Source: Paenibacillus sp. RUD330
Lineage (GTDB): Bacteria > Bacillota > Bacilli > Paenibacillales > Paenibacillaceae
DNA length: 64,000 nucleotides
Assembly: GCF_002243345.2 (NCBI RefSeq)
Contig: NZ_CP022655.2
Span: 523,001-587,000 of the forward strand
Direction: 5' to 3'
Every line of letters begins with the position of its first letter. Position 1 is the first letter of the stretch. Shown here in pieces: positions 42,934-51,331 of the stretch. Under the pieces are notes generated by a model. The model worked only from the letters and a program-made list of their open reading frames with translations, did no database searches and had not been told where the DNA came from. The position numbers and the translations under genes are program-made.

Positions 42934-43857
42934 TTACTCTTTGACCGCTCCGATCGTCAATCCTTGCACGAAATAACGCTGGAAGAACGGGTAGGCGAGG
43001 ATGATCGGGCCGGTGGCGAGCACGACCATCGCCATGCGGGAAGTATCCTGCGGCATGTTCTGGAGATTGGACGCCAGGGAGGAATTGCTCGACGCCTGCG
43101 TCAACAGGAACTGCATGTTGGTCTCGATCCGCATGAGCATCGACTGCAGCGGCACGAGGTTGGGATTCTCGATGTACAGCAGGGCGTTGAACCAGTCGTT
43201 CCAGTAGCCGAGCGTGCTGAACAAGGCGATCGTGGCAAGTCCGGGCAGAGCCAGCGGCAGGACGAGCTTCCAGAAGATCTGGAATTCGCCGGCGCCGTCG
43301 ATCTTGCCGGATTCGATGATGGCGTCGGGAACCATCGTGCTGAAGAACGTCCTCATGATCAGGATGTAGAAGGCGTTGACCATCAGAGGCAGAATCATCG
43401 CCCAGACGGAGTCCTTGAGGCCGAGCATCTGCGTCACGACGATGTAGGTCGGAACGAGGCCGCCGTTGAACAGCATCGTGAAGAAAGCGAAGAAGCCGAA
43501 GAAATTCCGGTATTTGAACGTCTTGCGCGAAATGCCGTATGCGTACAGCGTGACGACGAGCAGCGCGAGCACGGTGCCGACGACCGTCACGAGAATGGTG
43601 ACGCCATAGGAGCGGAGCAGCGCGTCGCCGTTCTGGAAGACATAGCGGTAAGCTTCCAGGCTCCAATGCTCGGGAATGATCTGGTAGCCGTTCTCAGCGA
43701 GGCTGGATTCCTTGGTGAACGAGATGATGACGATGAAGACGAACGGGAACACGCAGGCCAGGGCGAAAACGGCGGCAATGATGTTGAAGACGACATTCCA
43801 GCCGGCCGACAGCTTCTGGAAGTCCCGGGGTTTCCGGACGGGCATTGCTTTGGCCAT
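42934..43857 (-). CDS. Carbohydrate ABC transporter permease, LplC/YtcP type
   Basis: A 307-residue permease with six spans. FALACVFPFVFIVIISFTKE, GLVPTYIVVTQMLGLKDS, the coupling loop IIESGKIDGAGEFQIFWKLV and the exact C-terminal FFQRYFVQGLTIGAVKE are characteristic of the LplC group, which pairs with LplB. In related operons the two permease genes are adjacent; here 1035 bases, including an 18-copy hexanucleotide repeat only 69 bases upstream of this start, separate them. Confidence 0.93.
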   Translation of the reverse strand: MAKAMPVRKPRDFQKLSAGWNVVFNIIAAVFALACVFPFVFIVIISFTKESSLAENGYQIIPEHWSLEAYRYVFQNGDALLRSYGVTILVTVVGTVLALLVVTLYAYGISRKTFKYRNFFGFFAFFTMLFNGGLVPTYIVVTQMLGLKDSVWAMILPLMVNAFYILIMRTFFSTMVPDAIIESGKIDGAGEFQIFWKLVLPLALPGLATIALFSTLGYWNDWFNALLYIENPNLVPLQSMLMRIETNMQFLLTQASSNSSLASNLQNMPQDTSRMAMVVLATGPIILAYPFFQRYFVQGLTIGAVKE

Positions 43858-43926
43858 GATGGGGGAAACTCCTTTCGTGCCGCTTGGAGGGCGGCTTGTT
43901 GGTTGCTTGGTGGTGCGGGTAGATCG

Positions 43927-44034
43927 GGCAAAGGCAAAGGCAAAGGCAAAGGCAAAGGCAAAGGCAAAGGCAAAGGCAAAGGCAAAGGCAAAGGCAAAGG
44001 CAAAGGCAAAGGCAAAGGCAAAGGCAAAGGCAAA
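43927..44034. repeat. (GGCAAA)18 hexanucleotide microsatellite
   Basis: Eighteen perfect GGCAAA units (108 bp) lie in the leader of the LplC-type permease gene, whose start is at 43857. On the permease-sense strand the sequence is (TTTGCC)18. Confidence 0.98.
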
Positions 44035-44892
44035 ACACCTTCAAACCCCATCCGCTCCGCCGGCAGATCATTCCTCCGATCCCTGTTGAACCCCGGATGC
44101 TCTTCATCTCCCTACCCCTTGTCAGGGTCAGCATCCGGTCTTCAAAGGGGAACGCTTCGCCATCTCCCACCCGCACCCCATCTCCGATGGGCGCCAAGGT
44201 CGCCGGCAAAGCTTCTGCAGAACGATTCTGCCCGCTCCGCTCCCCGGTTTGAAAACCCCAACCGCCGCCCTCCCCCTTATTAATAGGGTGGCCGCCTTCC
44301 GAGTTCATGGAAGGCGGGGGCTGGCAGGGTAGAAAGGGCCGTAGCCTAGTCGACGAAGACTGGACAGCCAAGCTCGACGCCGCAACCTGGTGAGTCGGAA
44401 CTGGAATGCAATGCCCGCACAGCGAAGCGGGTGAATCCGAAGGGCAGACAGGCGAAGCCTGCACAACCTGCGGCTTAAGCCCGAACAGGCTGCTTCAGAC
44501 AGTCAAGCCTGTGGTGCAAAGCGGCTGTCTGAGGGGCGGAGTCGCAATGCCGGCGAAGCTGGGATGGAGAGGCAATGCCGGCAAAGCTGGGACGGAGAGG
44601 CCAAAGCCGGCGAAAGCCGCAATTCGTAAGCTGGAGAGCCGTCTGCGGCGCTCCGTTGCAAAGGCAGGCCTGGCCTCAAGTCCGCATGAGGACGGAGAAG
44701 GCGGCGGGATTCTGGAGAAGCGGAGCGTTCGCATTTGCCCCCGGGTTAGCACCGCCAACTCCTCGATCAACTAACCTGGGGGCAAGAGCGATCGGAAGAA
44801 CCCGCAGCCTTCGAAGTCATCCTTCATGCAGCAACCGGCGAAGCCGCATTCCAGCAGTCATCCTCATGCGCGGCAACCGGTGAAGCCGCATT
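44035..44892. other. Non-coding spacer separating the two mannoside permease genes
   Basis: No supported gene is seen. The stretch has a strong hairpin at 44737-44783 (GCCCCCGGGTTAG paired with CTAACCTGGGGGC, one G-U). A 35/36-bp direct repeat directly behind the lplB-type stop codon (44817-44851 and 44857-44892) contains GAAGCCGCATT in both copies. A degenerate AAGCTGGGA/GGCAATGCCGGC repeat lies at about 44547-44600, and a 9-bp perfect hairpin CCGCCTTCC/GGAAGGCGG at about 44291-44317. It could be an untranslated structured RNA or repeat-driven filler. Confidence 0.6.
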
Positions 44893-45831
44893 TTAGAACA
44901 GAGAGTTGTCCTTGTCGAAGCGGCGGACGACCCAATTGGACAGCAGCACGAGAGTGAAGCCGACAAAGCTCTGGTAGAGGCCGGCAGCCGTGACCATGCC
45001 GAACTCGCCGGTCGTTTTCAGGCCGCGGTAGACATAGGTGTCGATGACGTTGGTGACGGAGTACAGCGTGCCGGAATCGCGAGGCACCTGGTAGAACAGG
45101 CCGAAGTCGGCGTAAAAGATCTTGCCGATGGCCAGCAGAGTCAGAATCGTCATGAGCGGCTTCAGCATCGGAATCGTGACGTTGCGGATCTGCTGCCACT
45201 TGTTCGCGCCGTCGATCATCGCAGCCTCGTAGAGGGAGCGGTCGATGCCCATGATGGACGCCAGATACACGACGCTGTTGTAGCCGATTCCCTTCCACAG
45301 GCTGATGAAGACAAGAATGAACGGCCAATAGGCCGGGTTGTTGTACCAGTTGACCGGGTCGATTCCGATGGAGGAAAGGATCTGGTTGAGCAGGCCTTTG
45401 TCCAGGCTGAGGAAGCTGAAGGCGAAGTAGCCGACGATGACCCAGGAGAGGAAGTAGGGCAGGAACATGCCGGTCTGGTACAGCTTGGACAGGCGTTTGT
45501 TGACGATCTCGGAGAGTACGATCGCCATGGCGACCGAGGCGATGAGGCCGAGGACGATGAAGACGATGTTGTAGAGCAGCGTGTTGCGGGTGATGACCCA
45601 GGCGTCGCTGGTGCTGAACAGGAACTTGAAGTTCGACAGTCCGACCCAGTCGCTGTCGAGGACGCTCCGGAGGAAGCCGTGGCGGCTGATCCGGTACTCC
45701 TTGAAGGCCAGGATGGTTCCGGCCATCGGAATGTAGGAGAAGATGAGGAACCATAGCGCTCCCGGCAGCACCATCAGCAGAATCGCTTTGTTGCGGCCCA
45801 GGTCGCGGAAGAAGCCGGCCAATCCTTTCAT
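44893..45831 (-). CDS. Carbohydrate ABC transporter permease, LplB type
   Basis: A 312-residue permease with six spans. The N-terminal cytoplasmic helix (MKGLAGFFRDLGRNKAILLM) is followed by LPGALWFLIFSYIPMAGTIL and AFKEYRIS, typical of LplB. The coupling loop is YEAAMIDGANKWQQIRNVTI with MLKPLMTIL after it, and the protein ends WVVRRFDKDNSLF. It follows the binding-protein gene by 83 bases, with a terminator-like hairpin in between. Confidence 0.93.
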   Translation of the reverse strand: MKGLAGFFRDLGRNKAILLMVLPGALWFLIFSYIPMAGTILAFKEYRISRHGFLRSVLDSDWVGLSNFKFLFSTSDAWVITRNTLLYNIVFIVLGLIASVAMAIVLSEIVNKRLSKLYQTGMFLPYFLSWVIVGYFAFSFLSLDKGLLNQILSSIGIDPVNWYNNPAYWPFILVFISLWKGIGYNSVVYLASIMGIDRSLYEAAMIDGANKWQQIRNVTIPMLKPLMTILTLLAIGKIFYADFGLFYQVPRDSGTLYSVTNVIDTYVYRGLKTTGEFGMVTAAGLYQSFVGFTLVLLSNWVVRRFDKDNSLF

Positions 45832-45871
45832 GGGGTTGCCTCCTTTTCATGCGTGCGTTTTCAGGCAAAAG

Positions 45872-45900
45872 AAAACGGGCGAAGAAACTGCCTTCGCCCG
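45872..45900 (-). terminator. Attenuating terminator behind the LplA-type gene
   Basis: On the minus strand CGGGCGAAG (45900-45892) pairs with CTTCGCCCG (45884-45876), followed by TTTTCTTTT. Read-through would feed the permease and mannosidase genes. Confidence 0.8.
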
Positions 45901-45914
45901 GAGTGGTTGCGTTC

Positions 45915-47381
45915 TTACTTGTTCGAAGCTTTCCAGGCGTCCAGCTGGGCTTGGGCTTCGGCGATGATCTTGTCGAGGCCGGCCGCTTTCAGCTTTTCGT
46001 TGGCGCGCGGCAGGTAGCCGGCAGGGTCGACGGTGCCGGTCATGAGCGGAGCCCATACCTCGGCTTTGACGTTCTGCAGAGCGGCGATTTCGTTCGCGAC
46101 CTTGGAGGTGTCGAAGTTGAAGCCGAGCGTAGGAGCGTTTTTGCCTTCGTCGTTGAATTTCTTGAACTCGTCCCACTTGTTGTCCGGGTCGCCCGGGTTT
46201 AGGTACGTGAGCATGACGTTGCCGAGCGAGAAGGTCGGCATGTCGTAGTTTTTGGCTTCAGGAAGGTTCTCCATCCGGTTGTCGCCGGTCATCTTGTAGT
46301 GCGTGCCCTCGATGCCGGAGTCGACCATGTTGCGCAGCTTGGCGTCGGTGTTGAGCAGGTTCAGGAACTGCATCGCTTTCTCCGGATATTCGGAGTTGGC
46401 CGAGATCGCCTGCATGGACCCCATGACGGACCAGTTGTAGATGATGGACGGGCCGGCCGGCGTCGATTCGATCGGGTAGCCGAGGCTGGCGCTCCAGGTG
46501 TTGTCGGCGAGCGGCTGGGTCGTCGCGAGGTCGATCAGCCATTTGCCGGTTTTCTCGACATCGTTGGTCGAGGTGGTCGTGGCCGCTTCAGGCGAGATGT
46601 AGCCTGCTTTGTAGTAGCTGTGCATCGTCGTCAGAGCCTGCTTCATCTCCGGCGTGTCGAGCACGTTGACGATCTTGCTGTTGTCGCCGTCGAGCGCGAC
46701 AGCCATCGGCAGGCCTTGGATGATGTAGTCGTAAGGAACGAACGGAGTGAAGTTGTTGTCCATCTTCAGCCCGAGCACGCCTTGATTTTTTTCCTTGTTC
46801 GCCTTCAGGATCGGCTCGAGGTCCTCGAGCGTTTTCACGTTCTTGAAGTCCAGGCCGAGCTTGTCCAGGTTCTGCTTGTTGAAGCGGTAGACCGTCTGGG
46901 CCGGCAGCTCTTTGTTGGCCGGAATGCCGTAGTTGTGGCCGTCGACCTTGGAGCCTTCGAGGAAGGCCGGGTCCAGCGTGTCCACGATGCCTTTTCCATC
47001 CGATTTCAGCAGGTCGTCGATTTTGTAGAAGGCGCCTTTGCGGGCATTCTGCACGTAGTCGAAAGCCCAGGAAGAGGTGAACAGAATGTCCATCGGCTCG
47101 CCGGAAGCGGTCATGACGCCCATCTTCTGGCTGTAGTCGCCGAAGTCGATCTGCTTCAGGGTAACGGTCGCGCCGATTTTCTCGGCCGTGTATTTGTTGA
47201 CTTCAGCCATGACCTTGTCGGTATCCTTCTGCGGAACGCCGATCGTGTACCAGATCAGGTTGACCGGTTTTTCTGCGGTTCCTTCCGCGGCGCCGCCGCT
47301 TTTGCCGCAGGCCGTTACGGTCAAGGCTGCGGTAAGGATGAGGGCGATCGCGCCCATGGCTTTCGGGGATCTCTTTTTCAT
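45915..47381 (-). CDS. Extracellular substrate-binding lipoprotein, LplA type
   Basis: A 488-residue binding protein. The signal peptide ends in a lipobox (LTVTAC, Cys about residue 25). The mature protein shows VNLIWYTIGVPQKDTDKVMA, MDILFTSSWAFDYVQNARKG, YGIPANKELPAQTVYRFNKQ and a C-terminal EVWAPLMTGTVDPAGYLPRA that are typical of the LplA/YtcQ group. It would capture mannosylated oligosaccharides for the LplB/LplC-like permeases. The ATG at 47381 is preceded by GGGAGG. It is the first gene of the transport operon and is followed by an attenuator. Confidence 0.92.
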   Translation of the reverse strand: MKKRSPKAMGAIALILTAALTVTACGKSGGAAEGTAEKPVNLIWYTIGVPQKDTDKVMAEVNKYTAEKIGATVTLKQIDFGDYSQKMGVMTASGEPMDILFTSSWAFDYVQNARKGAFYKIDDLLKSDGKGIVDTLDPAFLEGSKVDGHNYGIPANKELPAQTVYRFNKQNLDKLGLDFKNVKTLEDLEPILKANKEKNQGVLGLKMDNNFTPFVPYDYIIQGLPMAVALDGDNSKIVNVLDTPEMKQALTTMHSYYKAGYISPEAATTTSTNDVEKTGKWLIDLATTQPLADNTWSASLGYPIESTPAGPSIIYNWSVMGSMQAISANSEYPEKAMQFLNLLNTDAKLRNMVDSGIEGTHYKMTGDNRMENLPEAKNYDMPTFSLGNVMLTYLNPGDPDNKWDEFKKFNDEGKNAPTLGFNFDTSKVANEIAALQNVKAEVWAPLMTGTVDPAGYLPRANEKLKAAGLDKIIAEAQAQLDAWKASNK

Positions 47382-47505
47382 GCCGGTGAATCCTCCCTTT
47401 GCTTCTGTCTGTGTTGAACTGCTTATCCTCACCTTACCGGATGAAAGCCGTTACAAATAGGCGACAAATTATGAATCCGGTGTCGAAACTAAAGAAAGAG
47501 AGCTG

Positions 47506-49035
47506 CTAATGCCGCAGCTCCCGATATTCGTTGGGCGAGATGCCCACATATTTTTTGAATTGCTTGTAAAAATATCCCGTTTCCACGTAACCGACCTCGC
47601 GGGAAATATCCGCCACCTTGTCGTCGGTATCCTTCAGCAGCTCCTTCGCCTTCTCGATCCGGTACTTGTTCAAATACTCGGAGAAGCCGGAGCCGGTTTC
47701 TTTGCTGAACAGCTGCCCCAGATAAGCCGGATGGATGCGGTGCGCGGCTCCGAGAGTTTTCAGCGACAGCGCCTCGCGGTAATGCCCGGCAATGTACTGG
47801 ATGACCTGGTTCACGACCGGCACGCGGTCGCTGCGCTGCAGCTGCTCCATCGTGAAATGCGCGTAAGCCTTGACTGCATCCGTCAGCTCCTCCAGGGAGG
47901 AGGCTTTGCCGATCCGGTCCAGCGTTTTCTTGAACCGGAACAGCACCTCCTGCGCCTGCTCGCCGCCGCGCATATCCCGCAGCTCCAGGCGGAACGCGAC
48001 GACCAGCTCGATCGCCGCGCTCTGGAGCAGCTCCGGCGTCGCGCCTTCAAGCCGCTGGAAACGGCGGAAATCCTCGTCGACGCGGCCATAGAGCGCGTCC
48101 GTATCGCGGGCGAGCAGCATGCGGGAGTAGTCGCCATTGCCGATCTCCAGCGCTTCGCCGCTTCCCGGCTGCTCGCGCAGGTCGGCGGCGTCCAGAATCG
48201 GACTGCCTTCATGCAGCAGATGATAATCCTGGGCTTTCTTCGCGAGCGCGTAGCTGCGCTGCTCCAGCGCGCCGATCCGCTCCGCCGTCCCGAGCGAGAG
48301 GCGCAGTCCTCCGGCTGCGGACAACAATTCCAGCGCGCTCCGGGCGGCTGCTCTTCCCGCATCCGCCGTATCCGACGGAAACAGCAGGACGAGGTCGCCG
48401 TCGAGGTCGGCGAAGCTGAGCGAGCGGGAATCGGCCGGCAGCAGGGTGCGGACCCGCTTCCTCAACGCGGAGACGCTCTCGCCGGTTCCGCGGACGACGG
48501 CCGACGTCAGCCACGGCCTGTCCAGCCGCAGGCCGAGCAGCTCCGCCCGCTGGGCGAGCTCGGCGGGATCGATCTCGCCGCGCATCCAGCGGTAGAGGAT
48601 GCGGTCCTTGAGAATGCCGATCTCTTCCTCGGACAGTGAAAGCTCGGAAGGCTCCTCCTCCGCGTCCAGCTTGGCTGCCGTCGCAGCCAGCGTCGCCCGC
48701 AGCTCCTTGAAGTTGACGGGCTTCAGCAGGTAGTTCTCGATGCCGAGCGTCATGCCTTCCTTGAGATAGTCGAACTCGTTGTAGCCGCTCAGGATGACGG
48801 CTTTCATTCCGGGCACAATCGCCCGCGCTTCCCGAATCAGCTCGAGCCCGGACATGCCGGGCATCGTGATATCCGTGACGAGCAGATCGACGGGCTGCTT
48901 CTTCAGCAGCTCCAGCGCCGCCTTGCCGCTGCCCGCGACCGCGGCGATCTCCAGATCGAAGGCCGACCAGTCGATCGCATCCTGCAGGCCTTCCACAATA
49001 AAAGGCTCGTCATCGACGAGCATGACCCGATACAT
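47506..49035 (-). CDS. YesN-type response regulator, AraC family (mannoside locus)
   Basis: A 509-residue regulator. The receiver domain begins MYRVMLVDDEPFIVEGLQDA, with phospho-acceptor Asp in LLVTDITMPGMSGLEL (about 55) and Lys in YLLKPVNFKELRA. A long linker with a degenerate cyclase-like fold follows, then two AraC helix-turn-helix units, SLKTLGAAHRIHPAYLGQLF and DKVADISREVGYVETGYFYK, and the ending KKYVGISPNEYRELRH. The ATG at 49035 overlaps the kinase stop (TGATG). It probably activates the binding-protein operon, whose start lies 124 bases downstream. Confidence 0.92.
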   Translation of the reverse strand: MYRVMLVDDEPFIVEGLQDAIDWSAFDLEIAAVAGSGKAALELLKKQPVDLLVTDITMPGMSGLELIREARAIVPGMKAVILSGYNEFDYLKEGMTLGIENYLLKPVNFKELRATLAATAAKLDAEEEPSELSLSEEEIGILKDRILYRWMRGEIDPAELAQRAELLGLRLDRPWLTSAVVRGTGESVSALRKRVRTLLPADSRSLSFADLDGDLVLLFPSDTADAGRAAARSALELLSAAGGLRLSLGTAERIGALEQRSYALAKKAQDYHLLHEGSPILDAADLREQPGSGEALEIGNGDYSRMLLARDTDALYGRVDEDFRRFQRLEGATPELLQSAAIELVVAFRLELRDMRGGEQAQEVLFRFKKTLDRIGKASSLEELTDAVKAYAHFTMEQLQRSDRVPVVNQVIQYIAGHYREALSLKTLGAAHRIHPAYLGQLFSKETGSGFSEYLNKYRIEKAKELLKDTDDKVADISREVGYVETGYFYKQFKKYVGISPNEYRELRH

Positions 49036-50858
49036 CAGCTTCTCTCCTCCTCGAGTTCGTCCGGGAACCGGATGATGACCGTCGTTCCTTGGCCAGGCTC
49101 GCCGGCGATGGACAGGCCGGCTTCGGGCCCATAGACAAGCCTCAGCCTCTCCGACACGCTGTGCAGGCCGAACGAGCCTTCGGCCTCGTCCGGAAGCGGA
49201 ATCCGCAGGCTCCGCTGCACCTCTTCCAGCCGCTGCGGCTCCATGCCCCTGCCGTTGTCGACGAGCGTAATGACGATCATTCCGCGGACAGCTTCGGCCT
49301 TGATGGAAAACCGGTTGTCGCCGCGCTCCGGATCGAGCCCGTGCACAATGTAATTTTCGATGATCGGCTGCAGCGACAGCTTGATGACTCCGCGGCCCCC
49401 GATATGGCCCGACATCTCGATTCCATAGGAGAACCGGTCCTTGTAGCGGATCCGGAACAGCTCCAGGTACTGCCTCCCGAGCTCCAGCTCCTCCCGCAGC
49501 GGCACGATGCTCTGGCTGCTGACCATGCTGCGGAACAGCACGGACAGGCTGTAGATCATTTCCCCGGCGTCGTCCGCGCCTTGCGAGACGGCCCTCATCC
49601 GGATGACCTCCAGCGTATTGGAGAGGAAATGAGGATTGATGCGCGCCTGCAGGGCGGACAGCTCTGTATTCCGCTGCCTGATTTCCGCTTTGTATTCCTG
49701 TTCGATATGGCGGTCCAGCTGGTCGAGCATCCGGTTGAAGCCGCTGGCGATCTGGCCGAGCTCGTCTCCGCGGGGATCGTGGATGCGGCCGGCCATGTCG
49801 CCGGTCTCGACCCGTCTCATGAGTCGGACCAGGCTTCCCGTCCGCCGTGCGACGCTGAATACCGCGATCGAGGGAAGGGCGACCGCGAACAGGATGCACA
49901 CCGCGCTTACGCCGAGCACGGTCCGCCGCATGCTTTCCGTCGCTTCGCTTATTTCAGACTTGGGAACGACGCTGACGACGTTGAAGCCTGCCGCGCTTTC
50001 GGGAAGCACCGATACGAGCGACGTTTCTTCCAGCTCCGCAGAGGGGGATAGGGCGCTGATGCGGGAAGCGTACGGATAGACCTTGCCGTAGTAGGCGCCC
50101 GAGGAGTCGAACACGACCTGTCCCTGCGGCGTCAGCACGAGAAGGTAGCCCTTGAGGACGTCCGCGTACGATGCCAGCGCCCGCTGGATGCCGTCGGAGC
50201 TGTAATAGACGAGCAGCTGTCCGATGTTCTGCAGCGTGGAGGAATCGTTGATCGCGGATCGGACCGCGTACAGCCGCTTGTCCTCCAGCGCGAGGCCGGA
50301 ACGGACCCAGGGGCTTGGAAGGCTTACCGGCGGCGTCTCCAGCGCCATCGCGTCGGGAATGTAGGACAGCGCCGAGTTCAGCTGCAGCAGCTGGGGATTG
50401 CCCTCCCTCCGGTAGGCGTATAGATACTGGACGCCGGAGCTGTACAGCAGCAGGTCCCGGATGTCGGCGTCGCCTTCCGCTTTGCGCTGGAAGTAAGTCA
50501 GCGCATTGCCGAAGCCGGCGCGCGGCTCGTCCGCATAACGGTCGATGCGGAAGCGGAAGTAATCCGCGAACGGATGCTCCAGCAGATACGACACGTTTTG
50601 CGAGAGGGCCGTGTCCTGGTAAATGTCGGAGACCATGCGTTGGACCGAGTCGTTTTTGGCGGTCAGATAACCGCTGACGCTCTCCATGGCGCGCCGCTGG
50701 TTGCCGACAATGTCGCGCTCGATGGAGCCCGCCATCACCGCATAGAGCAGATAGGAGAGGGTCACGATCGCCAGCACCGCAATGGCCGAGAAGGTGGCGA
50801 GCAGCTTGGTGAACAGGTTGTTGCGGATATAGGTGCGGTAGAAGCTGCCGGCCTTCAT
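49035..50858 (-). CDS. YesM-type sensor histidine kinase (mannoside locus)
   Basis: A 607-residue kinase. Two membrane spans (about 20-42 and 302-325) flank an extracellular sensor of about 260 residues. HAMP (about 325-375) leads to the kinase domain with LQARINPHFLSNTLEVIRMR (phospho-His about 410) and an ATPase domain with QPIIENYIVHGLDPERGDNR and LVDNGRGMEP. The N-box reads NYIVHGL instead of the usual NAIKHGL, an unusual but probably tolerated change. It is co-transcribed with the response regulator and should sense mannosides or the loaded binding protein. Confidence 0.92.
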   Translation of the reverse strand: MKAGSFYRTYIRNNLFTKLLATFSAIAVLAIVTLSYLLYAVMAGSIERDIVGNQRRAMESVSGYLTAKNDSVQRMVSDIYQDTALSQNVSYLLEHPFADYFRFRIDRYADEPRAGFGNALTYFQRKAEGDADIRDLLLYSSGVQYLYAYRREGNPQLLQLNSALSYIPDAMALETPPVSLPSPWVRSGLALEDKRLYAVRSAINDSSTLQNIGQLLVYYSSDGIQRALASYADVLKGYLLVLTPQGQVVFDSSGAYYGKVYPYASRISALSPSAELEETSLVSVLPESAAGFNVVSVVPKSEISEATESMRRTVLGVSAVCILFAVALPSIAVFSVARRTGSLVRLMRRVETGDMAGRIHDPRGDELGQIASGFNRMLDQLDRHIEQEYKAEIRQRNTELSALQARINPHFLSNTLEVIRMRAVSQGADDAGEMIYSLSVLFRSMVSSQSIVPLREELELGRQYLELFRIRYKDRFSYGIEMSGHIGGRGVIKLSLQPIIENYIVHGLDPERGDNRFSIKAEAVRGMIVITLVDNGRGMEPQRLEEVQRSLRIPLPDEAEGSFGLHSVSERLRLVYGPEAGLSIAGEPGQGTTVIIRFPDELEEERS

Positions 50859-51016
50859 GGCGGATGGCCCTCTCCTTTCTCCGGCCCTGTACGGGCGGCA
50901 TGGTTTGAATGGGGCTAATTATAGCATAAGTCCGCCCGTTTCCCAGCCCCCGCGATGCCCGCCCTCCATGGAGGAAGCCTTCTCTGCTGCATGCCGTAGC
51001 GTCCCGGAATACTCTG

Positions 51017-51025
51017 TGGTATGCT
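51017..51025 (+). promoter_or_regulatory. Extended -10 promoter of the que operon
   Basis: TGGTATGCT is an extended -10 (TGnTATGCT) about 65 bases upstream of the preQ1 aptamer; no good -35 is visible, which is common for this promoter type. Confidence 0.4.
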
Positions 51026-51089
51026 AGCTGGGCAAGAAACACAACCGAAGACGAAGTCCGGGAAGGCGGCGCAGGCCGGCCACGCCCGG

Positions 51090-51127
51090 GAGAGGTTCGC
51101 GAACTCCCTCTATAAAAAACTACAAGG
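51090..51127 (+). ncRNA. PreQ1-I riboswitch aptamer
   Basis: The small class I preQ1 aptamer is readable directly. The P1 arms AGAGG (51091-51095) and CCTCT (51107-51111) enclose the loop TTCGCGAACTC, and the 3' tail ATAAAAAACTACAAGG supplies the A-rich strand and the pseudoknot bases. The layout matches the known AGAGGTT...CCCTCTATAAAAAACTA pattern. A terminator follows 38 bases later, so ligand should switch transcription off. Confidence 0.93.
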
Positions 51128-51165
51128 CGCACGATTCCCGCGGGGGATCCGTGTGTTTTGCGTTC

Positions 51166-51217
51166 GGCGGAAAGCAGCCTCTGTCATCAGGGGCATGCTT
51201 TCCGCCGTTTTCTTTGG
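51166..51217 (+). terminator. Riboswitch-controlled terminator ahead of queC
   Basis: GGCGGAAAGCA (51166-51176) pairs perfectly with TGCTTTCCGCC (51196-51206), extended inside by CCTCT/AGGGG, and is followed by GTTTTCTTTGG. It lies between the preQ1 aptamer and queC. Confidence 0.88.
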
Positions 51218-51331
51218 TGCGACGCCGCCGGCGGTTGTTCGAATGGCAGAGCCGTACAGGTCGGGATCCAGAGATATGGAGTTGATCGCTGCTCTCTCTT
51301 CGGCCATCATGGAGAGGGGAAGTTGAAGCAA

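Noticed and set aside
43587..44464. Leu/Pro- or Cys/Leu-repeat proteins
   Set aside because: They are read from the GGCAAA tract on the minus strand and have no supported start.
44737..44783. Ribozyme or known riboswitch in the permease spacer
   Set aside because: The hairpin is strong, but I could not match its loop or flanks to any class I know, so I report it only as a structured element.
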